64,000 bases of DNA from contig NZ_FONG01000005.1 of the NCBI RefSeq assembly GCF_900112845.1, positions 1 through 64,000 of the forward strand, in the 5' to 3' direction. Numbering within the stretch: the stretch's first letter is position 1; each line of letters starts with the position of its first letter. The position numbers and the translations under genes were made by a program. Below, in pieces: positions 51,550-60,536 of this stretch. This DNA is from Actinacidiphila alni (lineage in GTDB: Bacteria > Actinomycetota > Actinomycetes > Streptomycetales > Streptomycetaceae). The notes under the pieces are model-generated. The model saw only the letters and a list, made by a program, of their open reading frames with translations, was not told the origin of the DNA and searched no databases.

Positions 51550-52131
51550 GTGACCGACCTCCCGCAGCAGCCCCCGACACCCCCGCGGGCGACCCGCTCG
51601 GACGCCCGTACCAACCGCGCCCGCGTACTCGCCGCCGCGAGCGAGGCCCTCGCGGAGTCGGCCAACGCCTCCCTCACCTCGATCGCCAAGCGCGCCGGCG
51701 TCGGTGTCGGCACGCTCTACCGGCACTTCCCGACCCGGGAGGCGCTGATCGTGGAGCTGTACCACCAGGAGATCCAGAAGGTCATCGACCTCGCGCACGA
51801 CCTGGCCGCGACCCGCCCGCCGCTGGAGGCGCTGCGCGCCTGGTTCCAGGAGGTCGCCCGCTACGGGCAGCTCAAGTACGGCGTCGCCGAGGTCATCCAC
51901 GCCGCGACCAACGGCGGCCTGGACGACGAGCACTACGGCCCGTTCCTCGGCGCGATCGGCGCGCTGCTCGACGCGGGCGCGGCCGAGGGCACCCTCAAGG
52001 CGGGCACCGACCCCGAGGACGTCCTGCTCCAGCTCTCCGTGCTGTGGCGGATCCCGCCCGGCCCGGGCGCGGCCGACCGCGCGGCCCGAATCCTCGACCT
52101 GGTTACGGACGGCCTGCGCGTCCGTACGTAG
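51550..52131 (+). CDS. TetR-family transcriptional regulator
   Basis: A 193-residue repressor. The N-terminal DNA-binding domain has RVLAAASEALAESANASLTSIAKRAGVGVGTLYRHFPTREALIVEL. The C-terminal domain is all-helical with LRAWFQEVARYGQLKYGVAEVIHAA. It probably controls the divergent epimerase gene and itself. GTG 51550 follows the operator closely; no ribosome binding site is seen, so a leaderless mRNA is possible. Confidence 0.9.
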   Translation: MTDLPQQPPTPPRATRSDARTNRARVLAAASEALAESANASLTSIAKRAGVGVGTLYRHFPTREALIVELYHQEIQKVIDLAHDLAATRPPLEALRAWFQEVARYGQLKYGVAEVIHAATNGGLDDEHYGPFLGAIGALLDAGAAEGTLKAGTDPEDVLLQLSVLWRIPPGPGAADRAARILDLVTDGLRVRT

Positions 52132-52162
52132 CCTCCGTACGTGGCTTCCGTACGGACGAGAA

Positions 52163-52197
52163 CGGGGCCCGGCCCGTGGGAAACGGACCGGGCCCCG
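52163..52197. terminator. Hairpin terminator between tetR and the SGNH gene
   Basis: A 15-base arm at 52163-52177 pairs with 52183-52197 with one mismatch. A CTGACGAAAGAC tandem repeat follows at about 52198-52225. It serves two convergent genes. Confidence 0.75.
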
Positions 52198-52233
52198 CCT
52201 GACGAAAGACCTGACGAAAGACCTGGCGAACCG

Positions 52234-53028
52234 TCAGTCGTTCGCGTTCAGCACCGGCAGGTAGCCGGCCGAGTGGCCGGTCGCCGTCGGGTGGTAGGAC
52301 TCCCAGCTCGGCGAGATGACCAGCGAGTGCAGGTAGTCGTCGCCGGAGCACAGCTCGTGCCCCTTGAAGGTGCTGCGCACGTCGCCGAAGGAGAAGCCGT
52401 GCGCGGCGGCGCGGGCGGCCGTCGTGGTGTCCAGCACGTCGGCGGCCTCGTCGATCTTCTTGTGCTTGGTGGCGCTCATGCCGATGCAGAAGGTGTTGAG
52501 GGTGTACATGTCCGGGTAGCCCAGGACGACCACGTGCGCGGACGGCGCCTTCGCGCGGATCGCGTTGTACACCGAGTCCAGCCGGCCGGGCAGCGTGTTG
52601 CGGACGAAGGTCTCCGCGGAGTTCACCTTGTTGACGCAGTCGCTGTCGGAGCCGGTCACGCACGTCGTCATGACGTCGGAGAAGCCCGCGTCATTGCCGC
52701 CGATGGTGATGGTGACCAGGGTCGTGGCGGAGTTCAGCGGGCCGAGCTGGTTGTTGAGCACGTCCGCGGTCACCGCCCCGGAGCAGGCGGTGTCGGCGAA
52801 GGAGGACGGCGCGTGCGCGTTCTTCCACAGGTAGGGGTACGCGCTGAAGCTGCGGTGACAGTTGCCGCTCGAACTGTCGTAGTTCCCGGCGCCGTTGCCG
52901 GCCGAGTACGAGTCGCCGAGGGCGACGTAGGACGATCCGGCGGCGTCGGCGGGGCCGACGCCCACGAGGGCGAGGGCGCCGCCCACGGCCAGCGTGGCGA
53001 GCGCTGACAGGGTCTTGGTGCGGTTCAC
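52234..53028 (-). CDS. Secreted SGNH/GDSL esterase-lipase
   Basis: A 264-residue secreted hydrolase. A signal peptide ending GPADAAG precedes the mature chain. SGNH blocks are GDSYSAGNG (Ser), the Gly in TACSGA, TIGGNDAGF (Asn), and the Asp/His end SYHPTATGHSAG. It resembles the Streptomyces extracellular lipase/esterase group. Four to six cysteines could make disulfides. GTG 53028 has GGAGG ahead. Confidence 0.92.
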   Translation of the reverse strand: MNRTKTLSALATLAVGGALALVGVGPADAAGSSYVALGDSYSAGNGAGNYDSSSGNCHRSFSAYPYLWKNAHAPSSFADTACSGAVTADVLNNQLGPLNSATTLVTITIGGNDAGFSDVMTTCVTGSDSDCVNKVNSAETFVRNTLPGRLDSVYNAIRAKAPSAHVVVLGYPDMYTLNTFCIGMSATKHKKIDEAADVLDTTTAARAAAHGFSFGDVRSTFKGHELCSGDDYLHSLVISPSWESYHPTATGHSAGYLPVLNAND

Positions 53029-53336
53029 GGAACCTCCATCGGCAGGAGCTGTTCAGCAAGTCGGGGGGGCATGCACACATCGGTAACGAGCGATGACGAG
53101 GGGTAATGATGTGTGCATGTCAAGCTGTGCGAGCTGTGGAAGCTGTGAAAGCTTCGAGGGGGCGAGCAGTGGCACCGGTCCTGGACGACATCAGGCGACT
53201 TCAGCGTGAGCGGTCCTGTTGTCGCCAAGATCTACGCGCGAAGAACACCGCGGGAATCATCCCCAACGTTACTGGTGCGTTAAACATGGTCAGGTCGCCC
53301 CGTACGGGGGAGTGTTGAGGTGTGAGGAGCGCGCGT
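53029..53336. promoter_or_regulatory. SGNH/DDN-like intergenic region with inverted repeat
   Basis: A 308-base region. CATGCACACATC (53070-53081) and GATGTGTGCATG (53108-53119) are a perfect 12-bp inverted repeat with a 26-base spacer. Right after it AGCTGTG occurs three times at nine-base intervals (53123, 53132, 53141). The inverted repeat is about 45 bases upstream of the esterase start and could be its operator. A 70-codon open frame (53106-53318) is not believed. Confidence 0.55.
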
Positions 53337-53744
53337 ATGACCGGGCGGAAGAGGCCGGCGGTCCTGTGGTACCAGCGGTGGCTGGTCAATCCGGTCGCCC
53401 GCAGGACGGCCCGTTTCACCCCGGGCGCCGCCGTCGTCGAGACCACTGGACGGCGGTCCGGACTGCCGCGCCGCACCCCGGTCGGCGGCACCCTGGAGGG
53501 CGGCACCTTCTGGTGGGTCAGCGAATTCGGCCGCCAGTCGCAGTACGTCCGCAACATCGAGGCCGACCCGCGGGTGCGCGTCCAGCTCAAGGGCCGCTGG
53601 TACGCGGGCACCGCCGCCCTCGTGGACGACGACGATCCGATCGCCCGCCTGGAACGGCTGCCCAAGGGCAACAGCAAGGTCGTCCGGCTCTTCGGCACGG
53701 AACTGCTGACGATGCGGATCGATCTGGACGCGCCGCCGGAGTAA
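53337..53744 (+). CDS. Deazaflavin (F420)-dependent nitroreductase-family protein
   Basis: About 135 residues, of the DDN/DUF385 family. RFTPGAAVVETTGRRSGLPRRTPVGGTLEGGTFWWVSEFGRQSQYVRNIEADPRVRVQLKGRWYAG is the split-barrel cofactor-binding core. Family members use F420H2 to reduce quinones or nitro-compounds. ATG 53337 is preferred because GAGGAG lies seven bases ahead; GTG 53322 is less likely. Confidence 0.85.
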   Translation: MTGRKRPAVLWYQRWLVNPVARRTARFTPGAAVVETTGRRSGLPRRTPVGGTLEGGTFWWVSEFGRQSQYVRNIEADPRVRVQLKGRWYAGTAALVDDDDPIARLERLPKGNSKVVRLFGTELLTMRIDLDAPPE

Positions 53745-53796
53745 GTCCCCCCGGAGATACGGGATTACACGCCCGGGGTCATACGCGCCCGGAACT

Positions 53797-54357
53797 TTAC
53801 GCGCCGGGCCCGCCCGGCGGCTCGACGACCGCCAGCCACTTCGTCAGCAGCGCCTCCAACTGCCCGGCCTCGTCCTCGCTCAGGGCCCCGAGCAGGCGCC
53901 GCTCGTTGGCCATGTGGGCGGTGAAGGCGCGGTCGATCAGTTCGCGCCCGCGCGCGGTGAGCGCGACCACGCGCCCCCGCCCGTCCGCCTCGCTGGGGCG
54001 GCGGGTGGCCAGGCCCGCGCGCTCCAGCCGGTCGATCCGCTTGGTCATCGCGCCGGTGGTCACCATGGTGTGCTCGGCCAGCTCCGAAGGCGCCCGCTCG
54101 AACGGCTCGCCCGCCCGGCGCAGGGTGGCGAGGACGTCGAAGTCCCCCTCGCCGAGGCCGTGTTCGCGGTAGACGACGCACAGCTCCTCGGTGAGGAAGC
54201 CCGCGAGGCGGTGCAGCCGGCCGATCACCCCCTGCGGCCGTACGTCGACGTCCGGCCGCTCGCGGGCCCACTCCCGCTGGATCCGGGCGACATGGTCGAG
54301 CGGCGGTTCTGGCTGTGGGTGCGCGGAGGCCGCGGCGGAATCGGTCACGCCCTTCAC
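53797..54357 (-). CDS. MarR-family transcriptional regulator
   Basis: About 186 residues. The winged helix includes GEGDFDVLATLRRAGEPFERAPSELAEHTMVTTGAMTKRIDRLERAGLATRRPSEADGRGRVVALT, the standard MarR layout. It likely represses the divergent EamA-type exporter gene. GTG 54357 has GGAAGG just ahead; GTG 54348 is possible. The operator-like repeats between the genes leave only 31 bases. Confidence 0.9.
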   Translation of the reverse strand: MKGVTDSAAASAHPQPEPPLDHVARIQREWARERPDVDVRPQGVIGRLHRLAGFLTEELCVVYREHGLGEGDFDVLATLRRAGEPFERAPSELAEHTMVTTGAMTKRIDRLERAGLATRRPSEADGRGRVVALTARGRELIDRAFTAHMANERRLLGALSEDEAGQLEALLTKWLAVVEPPGGPGA

Positions 54358-54360
54358 GAT

Positions 54361-54396
54361 ACCTTCCCTGGAAGGTAAAGTAGCTTCCGTGGAAGC
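54361..54396. promoter_or_regulatory. Two MarR-type operators and a leaderless promoter
   Basis: ACCTTCC-CT-GGAAGGT (54361-54376) and GCTTCC-GT-GGAAGC (54383-54396) are two inverted repeats with the same TTCCNNGGAA core, their centres 21 bases apart, two helical turns. TTCACG (54353-54358) and TAAAGT (54376-54381) with 17 bases between form a plausible promoter whose start site coincides with the exporter GTG at 54389. Confidence 0.72.
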
Positions 54397-55363
54397 AAAC
54401 GTCCGCTGGACCCTCGTCACCGCCGTCGCCCCGATCGCCTGGGGCACGACGTATTACGTCACGCGCGCCGCGCTGCCCGCCGACCACCCCCTGTACGGCG
54501 CGGTGCTGCGCGCCCTGCCCGCCGGTCTGCTGCTGCTCGCGGTACGCCGCCGGCTGCCGCGCGGCGCCTGGTGGTGGAAGTCGCTGGTGCTCGGGACGCT
54601 GAACATGGGCGCCTTCTTCGCCCTCGTCTACGTCGCCGCCCAACTGCTGCCGACCAGCGTCGCCTCCACCGTGATGGCCACCTCGCCGGTGGCGATGACG
54701 CTGCTGGCCTGGCCGCTGCTGGCCGAACGCCCGCGCGCGCTGCCGCTGGCCGGGGCGTGCGCCGGGATCGGCGGCGTCTGCCTGATGGTGCTGGACGGCG
54801 CGGCGGACATCGACCCGCTCGGCCTGCTCGCCTCCGTCGCGGCCATGACGATGTCGTCGGTCGGCTACATCCTGGCCAAGCGGTGGGGCGGCGGCGTGGA
54901 CGTACTGTCCAGCACCGCCTGGCAGTTGATCGCCGGCGCCCTCGTCCTGCTGCCGGCCGCCGCCGTGGTCGAGGGCGCGCCGCCCGCGCTCGACGGCCGG
55001 GCGGTGCTCGGCTTCGGCTACGTCACCACGATCGCGACGGCGGTCGCCTTCGCGGCCTGGTTCACGGGGCTGCGGCACCTCACGGCCGCGGGCGTCGGGC
55101 TGATCGGCCTGCTCAACCCGGTCACCGGGGTGCTGCTGGGCACGCTGGTGGCGTCGGAGACGCTGGGCGGGCAGCAGTGGTGCGGGCTGGTCCTCGTCCT
55201 GGCGGGCGTGCTGACCGGGCAGCCGGTGACGGCGCGGGCGCTGGCGCGGGTCAGGGAGAAGGCGCGGGTCAGGGAGAGGACACGGTCCCGGGACGGAGCC
55301 GTCGTGCCCCTGTCCGTGAAGTGCCCGCCGGAAAAGGTCAGTTCTTCCGCAAGGCGCTCATGA
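54389..55363 (+). CDS. EamA/DMT-family transporter
   Basis: A 324-residue membrane protein with ten hydrophobic segments and two EamA repeats. VTAVAPIAWGTTYYVTRAALPADHPLYGAVLRALPAGLLLLAV begins the first, and ASVAAMTMSSVGYILAKRWGGG begins the second. Such proteins export metabolites or amino acids. The C terminus is an Arg/Glu-rich tail. GTG 54389 coincides with a likely start site, so it is probably leaderless. MarR control is likely. Confidence 0.88.
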   Translation: MEANVRWTLVTAVAPIAWGTTYYVTRAALPADHPLYGAVLRALPAGLLLLAVRRRLPRGAWWWKSLVLGTLNMGAFFALVYVAAQLLPTSVASTVMATSPVAMTLLAWPLLAERPRALPLAGACAGIGGVCLMVLDGAADIDPLGLLASVAAMTMSSVGYILAKRWGGGVDVLSSTAWQLIAGALVLLPAAAVVEGAPPALDGRAVLGFGYVTTIATAVAFAAWFTGLRHLTAAGVGLIGLLNPVTGVLLGTLVASETLGGQQWCGLVLVLAGVLTGQPVTARALARVREKARVRERTRSRDGAVVPLSVKCPPEKVSSSARRS

Positions 55364-56126
55364 GATTCCGCGTCACCTGGATCATCGCGGGCCGGTACTG
55401 CGTGAGATCGGCGACCAGCGGATAGTCGCCGCCGTCCAGCCCGTTGAGGGTGTCCTCGGAGACATTGGGCTGGACGTAGGCGGAGAAGTCGAGGGTGAAC
55501 ACCGCGCCGCCGTCCAGCACCTTCAGCTCCATGCTGTCGGTGCCGCTGCTCAGGAAGTACGCCTTGTCGCCCAGCTCGGGCACGGAGTTGACGTCGCCCG
55601 CGGTGGTCAGCCCGTCGTTCAGCACCCGCACGTCGTCGTCGAATTCGGTGCGCGGGTCGACCTTCTTGTGCAGGTCCACGCTCACCATGACGGCGTACGC
55701 GGTGGTGCCGCCGCCCTCCGGCTGGTTCGCCCGGGTGTTGAAGTCGCAGCGGATCCGGTCCACCGCGGCCCCGCGGTGCTGCGTCGCGGGCGACCCCGTA
55801 CCCATGAGGTCGGGCGCCGGCTGGTCGTTCTCGGCGCCGACCGCGTCGGTCAGCGGCTTGAACGTGTCGCCCCCGCAGGGGCTCTGGCCGAGCCGGTAGC
55901 CGTGCAGGTCCGGCCGGCCGTCGTGGCCGCGGTCGTACGCGTACGTGCCGCCCGCCCACACCGCCGAGGTGAGCAGGACCGCGCCGAGCACCCACACCCA
56001 GGGCGGGCGGGGTCGCGCGGCCGGGCGCGGGCCGTCGCCGAAGCCGGCGCCGTCGGTGTCCGCGACGAGGTCGACCGGCCGGCCGTCCTCGCCGGCGCCG
56101 CCCGTCAGCTCCGGCTCCGATATCAC
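55338..56126 (-). CDS. Single-span membrane protein of unknown function
   Basis: A 262-residue protein. A Pro/Gly-rich cytoplasmic part of about 40 residues precedes one membrane segment (WVWVLGAVLLTSAVWAGGTYAY), then an extracellular domain with CGGDTFKPL, RCDFNTRANQPEGGG and a beta-rich end. It looks like a DUF3558/sensor-type extracytoplasmic domain, but I cannot assign it. GTG 56126 has GGGAGGAG ahead and overlaps the preceding SDR stop by four bases, so the two are coupled. Confidence 0.75.
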   Translation of the reverse strand: MISEPELTGGAGEDGRPVDLVADTDGAGFGDGPRPAARPRPPWVWVLGAVLLTSAVWAGGTYAYDRGHDGRPDLHGYRLGQSPCGGDTFKPLTDAVGAENDQPAPDLMGTGSPATQHRGAAVDRIRCDFNTRANQPEGGGTTAYAVMVSVDLHKKVDPRTEFDDDVRVLNDGLTTAGDVNSVPELGDKAYFLSSGTDSMELKVLDGGAVFTLDFSAYVQPNVSEDTLNGLDGGDYPLVADLTQYRPAMIQVTRNLMSALRKN

Positions 56127-56893
56127 CGCGGCTCCTCCCGGTACACCTTGGAGTTGCTGGCCTGGGCGCGGGGGCGCAGCACCAGCAGGTCGACATTGAC
56201 GTGCGCGGGCCGGGTGACCGCCCAGGCGACGGTGTCGGCGACGTCCTCGGCGGTCAGCGGCTCGGCGACGCCCGCGTAGACGGCGGCGGCGCGGTCGGCG
56301 TCGCCGCGGAAGCGGGTCAGCGCGAATTCGTCGGTGCGCACCATGCCCGGCGCGATCTCGATGACGCGCACCGGCTTGCCGTTCAGCTCCAGCCGCAGCG
56401 TCTCGGCGATCACGTGCGCGCCGTGCTTGGCGGCCACGTATCCGCCGCCGCCCTCGTACGTGGCCAGGCCCGCGGTCGAGGACAGCACGACGACGGTGCC
56501 GTCGCCGGAGGCGGTCAGCGCGGGCAGCAGGGCCTGGGTGACATGGAGCACACCCAGCACATTGACCTCGAACATCGCGCGCCAGTCGGCCGGGTCGGCG
56601 CTGGCCACCGGGTCGGTGCCGAGGGCGCCGCCCGCGTTGTTCACCAGCACATGCAGCGGCGGGTACGCGTCCAGGCCGGCCGCGAAGGCGTCCACGGCGG
56701 CCCGGTCGGTGACGTCCAGGCCGTACACCGACACCGAACGGCCGTCCGCCGTCAGCTCCTTGGCCAGCTCCTCCAGCCGGTCGGCGCGGCGGGCGGTGAG
56801 CACGACGTGATACCCGGCCTCGGCGAGCTTGCGCGCGGTGGCGGCCCCGATGCCGCTGCTCGCGCCGGTGACCACTGCGGTACGGGGGCTCAT
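56123..56893 (-). CDS. Short-chain dehydrogenase/reductase
   Basis: A 256-residue classical SDR. VVTGASSGIGAATARKL is the cofactor motif, NNAG is in LVNNAGGALG, Ser in VVLSSTAG and the catalytic pair in GGYVAAKHGAHV (YxxxK). Its motif set is close to YdfG/3-hydroxy acid dehydrogenases. Start ATG 56893. It is translationally coupled to the membrane protein downstream. Confidence 0.92.
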   Translation of the reverse strand: MSPRTAVVTGASSGIGAATARKLAEAGYHVVLTARRADRLEELAKELTADGRSVSVYGLDVTDRAAVDAFAAGLDAYPPLHVLVNNAGGALGTDPVASADPADWRAMFEVNVLGVLHVTQALLPALTASGDGTVVVLSSTAGLATYEGGGGYVAAKHGAHVIAETLRLELNGKPVRVIEIAPGMVRTDEFALTRFRGDADRAAAVYAGVAEPLTAEDVADTVAWAVTRPAHVNVDLLVLRPRAQASNSKVYREEPR

Positions 56894-57009
56894 GTCGTGC
56901 TGCCTTCCACGCTCGTCGTGCGGCGCCCGTACGCCCAGGTGCGTTCACGGTGCCGTCCTCCGGGGCTTTCCCCGGCCGTGAGCAGCATAAGCGGCGCTAT
57001 GGAAGCGGC

Positions 57010-57465
57010 CTACGCGTTGAGCGCCCGCAGCATCACGCGCTGGTCGAAGGCGAGCAGCCAGACGGTCGTGGCGGACATCAGCAGTGCGAGCGCGAGGTGC
57101 GCGGCCGGCGTCGTCGCCTCCACCCCGACCGCCCCGAACACCACGTGCACGCCGATCCGCAGCCCGATCAGACCGAGCGCGATCTTCCGCGTCCTGCGGC
57201 CCTTCAGCATCGCCTTGGCCATCTTCAGCCGCCCGCGCAGCACGGTGCGGGCCAGCACGATGTTCACCACGAGCGCCGCCGCCAGGAACATCCACGCGTC
57301 GGGCGCCGACTTGAGAATGTCGTAGGCGGCCCCCATCAGCCCCTCGAAGGCGAAGAACCACACCGGTACCGCCTTGAACTCGCCCTCGGTGCCGACGCCG
57401 GTGCCGCCCTCGGTGCCGGTCTTGGTGATCGTCTCGTGCGCGCTGAGTGCCCCGTAAGAAGTCAT
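57010..57465 (-). CDS. Small integral membrane protein
   Basis: About 151 residues with four predicted membrane segments (AWMFLAAALVVNIVLARTVL, IALGLIGLRIGVHVVFGAVG, HLALALLMSATTVWLLAF and a weaker one near 33-50). Not recognised as a named family. ATG 57465 is chosen over the longer frame to 57537, since the extension is Pro/Gly-rich with no ribosome binding site. Confidence 0.7.
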   Translation of the reverse strand: MTSYGALSAHETITKTGTEGGTGVGTEGEFKAVPVWFFAFEGLMGAAYDILKSAPDAWMFLAAALVVNIVLARTVLRGRLKMAKAMLKGRRTRKIALGLIGLRIGVHVVFGAVGVEATTPAAHLALALLMSATTVWLLAFDQRVMLRALNA

Positions 57466-57685
57466 GCCCCGAGCATCGCGGCCACGCGGCCCCTCCGGCA
57501 GAGCCGGAAATCCCGGGTCCGGCATGACAGATGTCATGGGGCCAATTCGTGTCTGTCTGACTGGCTTTGGGCCGGGTAACTGGCGAAATCCAGCCGTTGC
57601 GGTGATCCGCCAGTCACGAGCTGGCCGGAAACGGGCATACCGGATGGCCGGAAAGGAGGGGCGGGAGGGAGTACGAGGGGTGGGA

Positions 57686-58120
57686 TCAGGGCCAGACGAG
57701 GCAGTAGAGCTGGTGGCCGGACTCCTCGCAGCGGCGGGCGAAATCCTGCCATTCGTGGAGCATCTTGTAGATCACGAACGCGTCCCGCGGCCCGCGCCGG
57801 TCCGGGACCGTCGACCAGATGAAGGCCGCCGCGCCGAGGGATTCCTCGTTCGCGGTGCGCAGCGGCTCGACGACCGAGTGCGGCAGGCGCACCACCGCGT
57901 AGTCCGGGTGCAGCACGACGAGTTCGAGCGGCGGCACCTTCGCCGGAGGTATGCCCTCGATGCCGGTGAGGACCATCGCGGCCATCGTCTCCGGCTTGAC
58001 CTTGGTGTACATGCCGTGGCCGAGTTCGTCGCCGCCGAGTTCCTCGGGGCGCATGGAGATCGGGACGCGTGCCGCGGTCGCGCCGTCGGGCGCGCCGAAG
58101 TACTTGTAGGTCACCCCCAC
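57686..58120 (-). CDS. Conserved hypothetical protein
   Basis: About 144 residues starting VTYKYFGAPDGATAARVPIS. It contains GHGMYTKVKPETMAAMVLTGIEG, DYAVVRLPHSVVEPLRTANEE and ends HQLYCLVWP. No family recognised. It looks like a compact cytoplasmic protein conserved in Streptomyces. GTG 58120 (AGGGG ahead) or GTG 58114 is the start. It diverges from hemL. Confidence 0.65.
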   Translation of the reverse strand: MGVTYKYFGAPDGATAARVPISMRPEELGGDELGHGMYTKVKPETMAAMVLTGIEGIPPAKVPPLELVVLHPDYAVVRLPHSVVEPLRTANEESLGAAAFIWSTVPDRRGPRDAFVIYKMLHEWQDFARRCEESGHQLYCLVWP

Positions 58121-58376
58121 TCGGCCACCCCTGCTCCTGCCCTCGCCTGCGGTTGAACGGTTCTCCGGTACACGGTCGGCCGGGTTCGCGGGACGGCGTC
58201 GCCTGCCGGTGGGACGGGCATGCTCGGGCTCGTGCTCGCCCGGTCCTTCGCCCGCTCCGCCACCGCGCTGCTGCATTCCACTACCCGACCATCCGCAGAC
58301 CCAACCATGCAACCCGATCATCGTCTCAGATGCCGGGTCGAGACGTTGGAGCGCAACGCCCGGCGTTTGAGAGCAT

Positions 58377-59690
58377 GTGCCTGTGAGCTATCCGTACGAA
58401 GCACCAGTGTCCCAGGAACTCTTCGACCGCGCGGCGGCCGTGACACCAGGCGGCGTGAACTCCCCGGTGCGCGCCTTCCGCGCCGTGGGCGGCACGCCCC
58501 GGTTCATGGTGTCCGGCAGCGGCCCGTATCTCACCGACGCCGACGGCCGTGAGTACGTCGACCTCGTCTGCTCGTGGGGCCCGATGATCCTCGGCCACGC
58601 GCACCCCGAGGTGATCGCCGCCGTGCAGGCCGCGGTGGCCCGGGGCACGTCCTTCGGCACGCCCGGTGAGGGCGAGGTCGCGCTCGGCGAGGAGATCGTC
58701 GCGCGCGTCGAACCGGCGGAGCAGGTGCGGCTGGTGTCGTCCGGCACCGAGGCGACGATGTCGGCGATCCGGCTCGCGCGCGGCTTCACCGGCCGGGTGA
58801 AGGTGGTCAAGTTCGCGGGGTGCTACCACGGTCATGTGGACGCGCTGCTGGCCGCCGCGGGTTCCGGGGTCGCCACGTTCGGGTTGCCGGACACCCCCGG
58901 GGTGACGGGCGCGCAGGCCGGCGACACGATCGTGCTGCCGTACAACGACCTGGACGCCGTACGCGCCGCCTTCGCCGCGCACCCCGGCGAGATCGCCTGC
59001 GTGATCACCGAGGCGTCGCCCGGCAACATGGGCGTCGTCCCCCCGCTGCCCGGCTTCAACGCCGGACTGAAGGAGCTGTGCGAGGCCGACGGCGCGCTCT
59101 ACGTCTCCGACGAGGTGATGACCGGCTTCCGGGTCAGCAGGGCCGGCTGGTACGGGCTCGACGGGGTCCGCCCCGACCTGCTGACCTTCGGCAAGGTGAT
59201 GGGCGGCGGCTTCCCGGCCGCGGCCTTCGGCGGCCGGGCCGACATCATGGGGCGCCTCGCGCCCGCGGGCCCCGTCTACCAGGCGGGCACGCTGTCTGGG
59301 AACCCGATTGCGACCGCCGCCGGGCTCGCCCAGCTGCGGCTGCTCGACGACGCCGCGTACGCCACGGTCGACGCGGTGTCGAAGGAGATCCAGGGGCTGG
59401 TCGGCGCCGCCCTGGACAAGGAGGGGGTCGCGCACCGGGTGCAGGCCGCCGGCAGCATGTTCTCGGTGTTCTTCACCGACACCGAGGTCCGTGACTACGA
59501 GGACGCCAAGAAGCAGGAGTCCTTCCGCTTCACCGGCTTCTTCCACTCGATGCTGGCGCAGGGCGTCTATCTGCCGCCGTCGGCCTTCGAGTCCTGGTTC
59601 GTGTCGACCGCACACGACGAGCGGGCCGTGGAGCGGATCGCCGCCGCGCTGCCCGCCGCCGCCCGTGCCGCAGCGGAGGCCCACGCATGA
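58377..59690 (+). CDS. hemL: Glutamate-1-semialdehyde 2,1-aminomutase
   Basis: A 437-residue PLP enzyme that makes 5-aminolevulinate from glutamate-1-semialdehyde, the HemA product. The PLP lysine is Lys273 in [11 protein letters not shown], the Asp/Val segment is [11 protein letters not shown], and [16 protein letters not shown] and YHGHVD are typical. GTG 58377 is chosen; GTG 58383 is possible. It lies apart from the hemACD operon and overlaps the phosphatase gene by four bases. Confidence 0.96.
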   Translation: MPVSYPYEAPVSQELFDRAAAVTPGGVNSPVRAFRAVGGTPRFMVSGSGPYLTDADGREYVDLVCSWGPMILGHAHPEVIAAVQAAVARGTSFGTPGEGEVALGEEIVARVEPAEQVRLVSSGTEATMSAIRLARGFTGRVKVVKFAGCYHGHVDALLAAAGSGVATFGLPDTPGVTGAQAGDTIVLPYNDLDAVRAAFAAHPGEIACVITEASPGNMGVVPPLPGFNAGLKELCEADGALYVSDEVMTGFRVSRAGWYGLDGVRPDLLTFGKVMGGGFPAAAFGGRADIMGRLAPAGPVYQAGTLSGNPIATAAGLAQLRLLDDAAYATVDAVSKEIQGLVGAALDKEGVAHRVQAAGSMFSVFFTDTEVRDYEDAKKQESFRFTGFFHSMLAQGVYLPPSAFESWFVSTAHDERAVERIAAALPAAARAAAEAHA

Positions 59691-60316
59691 GCGAGCTGAC
59701 CGTCGTCCACGTGATGCGCCACGGCGAGGTGCACAACCCCGAGGGCATCCTCTACGGGCGCGCCCCCGGCTACCACCTGTCCGAGCTGGGCCGGAAGATG
59801 GCCGACCGGGTCGCGGAGCACCTCGCCGGCCGCGACATCACCCATGTCGTGGCGTCCCCGCTGGAGCGCGCCCAGGAGACCGCCGCGCCGGTCGCCGCCG
59901 CGCACGGCCTGGAGATCGCCACCGACGAGCGGCTGATCGAGGCCGCCAACGTCTTCGCCGGCAAGACCTTCGGCGTCGGGGACGGCGCGCTGCGCAAGCC
60001 CGCGAACTGGAAGTACCTCACCAACCCCTTCCGGCCGAGCTGGGGCGAGCCGTACGTCGACCAGGTCGTCCGGATGACCGCGGCGCTCGCCGCCGCCCGG
60101 GACGCCGCCCGCGGCCACGAGGCCGTCTGCGTCTCCCACCAGCTCCCCATCTGGATCGCCCGCAGCTACGCCGAGGGCCGCCGCCTGTGGCACGACCCCC
60201 GCCGCCGCCAGTGCACCCTCGCCTCCCTGACCTCCTTCACGTACGACGGCGACAAGATCGTCTCGGTCGGCTACAGCGAACCCGCGATCGACCTGGTCCC
60301 GGAGCGACTCAGGTAG
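59687..60316 (+). CDS. Histidine phosphatase family protein (phosphoglycerate mutase-like)
   Basis: A 209-residue phosphatase. The catalytic motif is VMRHGEVHN with the RHG triad, the second catalytic histidine is in [11 protein letters not shown] and LERAQETA is the third motif. ATGA overlap with hemL suggests one operon, a pairing often seen in Actinobacteria. The substrate is unknown. Confidence 0.92.
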   Translation: MSELTVVHVMRHGEVHNPEGILYGRAPGYHLSELGRKMADRVAEHLAGRDITHVVASPLERAQETAAPVAAAHGLEIATDERLIEAANVFAGKTFGVGDGALRKPANWKYLTNPFRPSWGEPYVDQVVRMTAALAAARDAARGHEAVCVSHQLPIWIARSYAEGRRLWHDPRRRQCTLASLTSFTYDGDKIVSVGYSEPAIDLVPERLR

Positions 60317-60536
60317 CCGCGCCCGGAAGGGGCCTCCCCGGCCCCGTACGAAGGGCTTCCCCGGCCCCTCGCATGGCCCGCCCCAGTGAGATGACAGGAC
60401 CATCCGAGGGGTCTCGCGGAGATTTTGCGACCTTCGGCGTAACCATGAGGAACCTGTGAACGTCATGGTGGGTGACCACTTTTCTGCCCATCTCAGCCAC
60501 CAGGCCGGGGAAGCCTAGAGACGGGATCGTTTTTCG

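Noticed and set aside
53106..53318. A 70-residue open frame upstream of the DDN-like gene
   Set aside because: It begins inside the inverted repeat, lacks a ribosome site and has no conserved-looking sequence.
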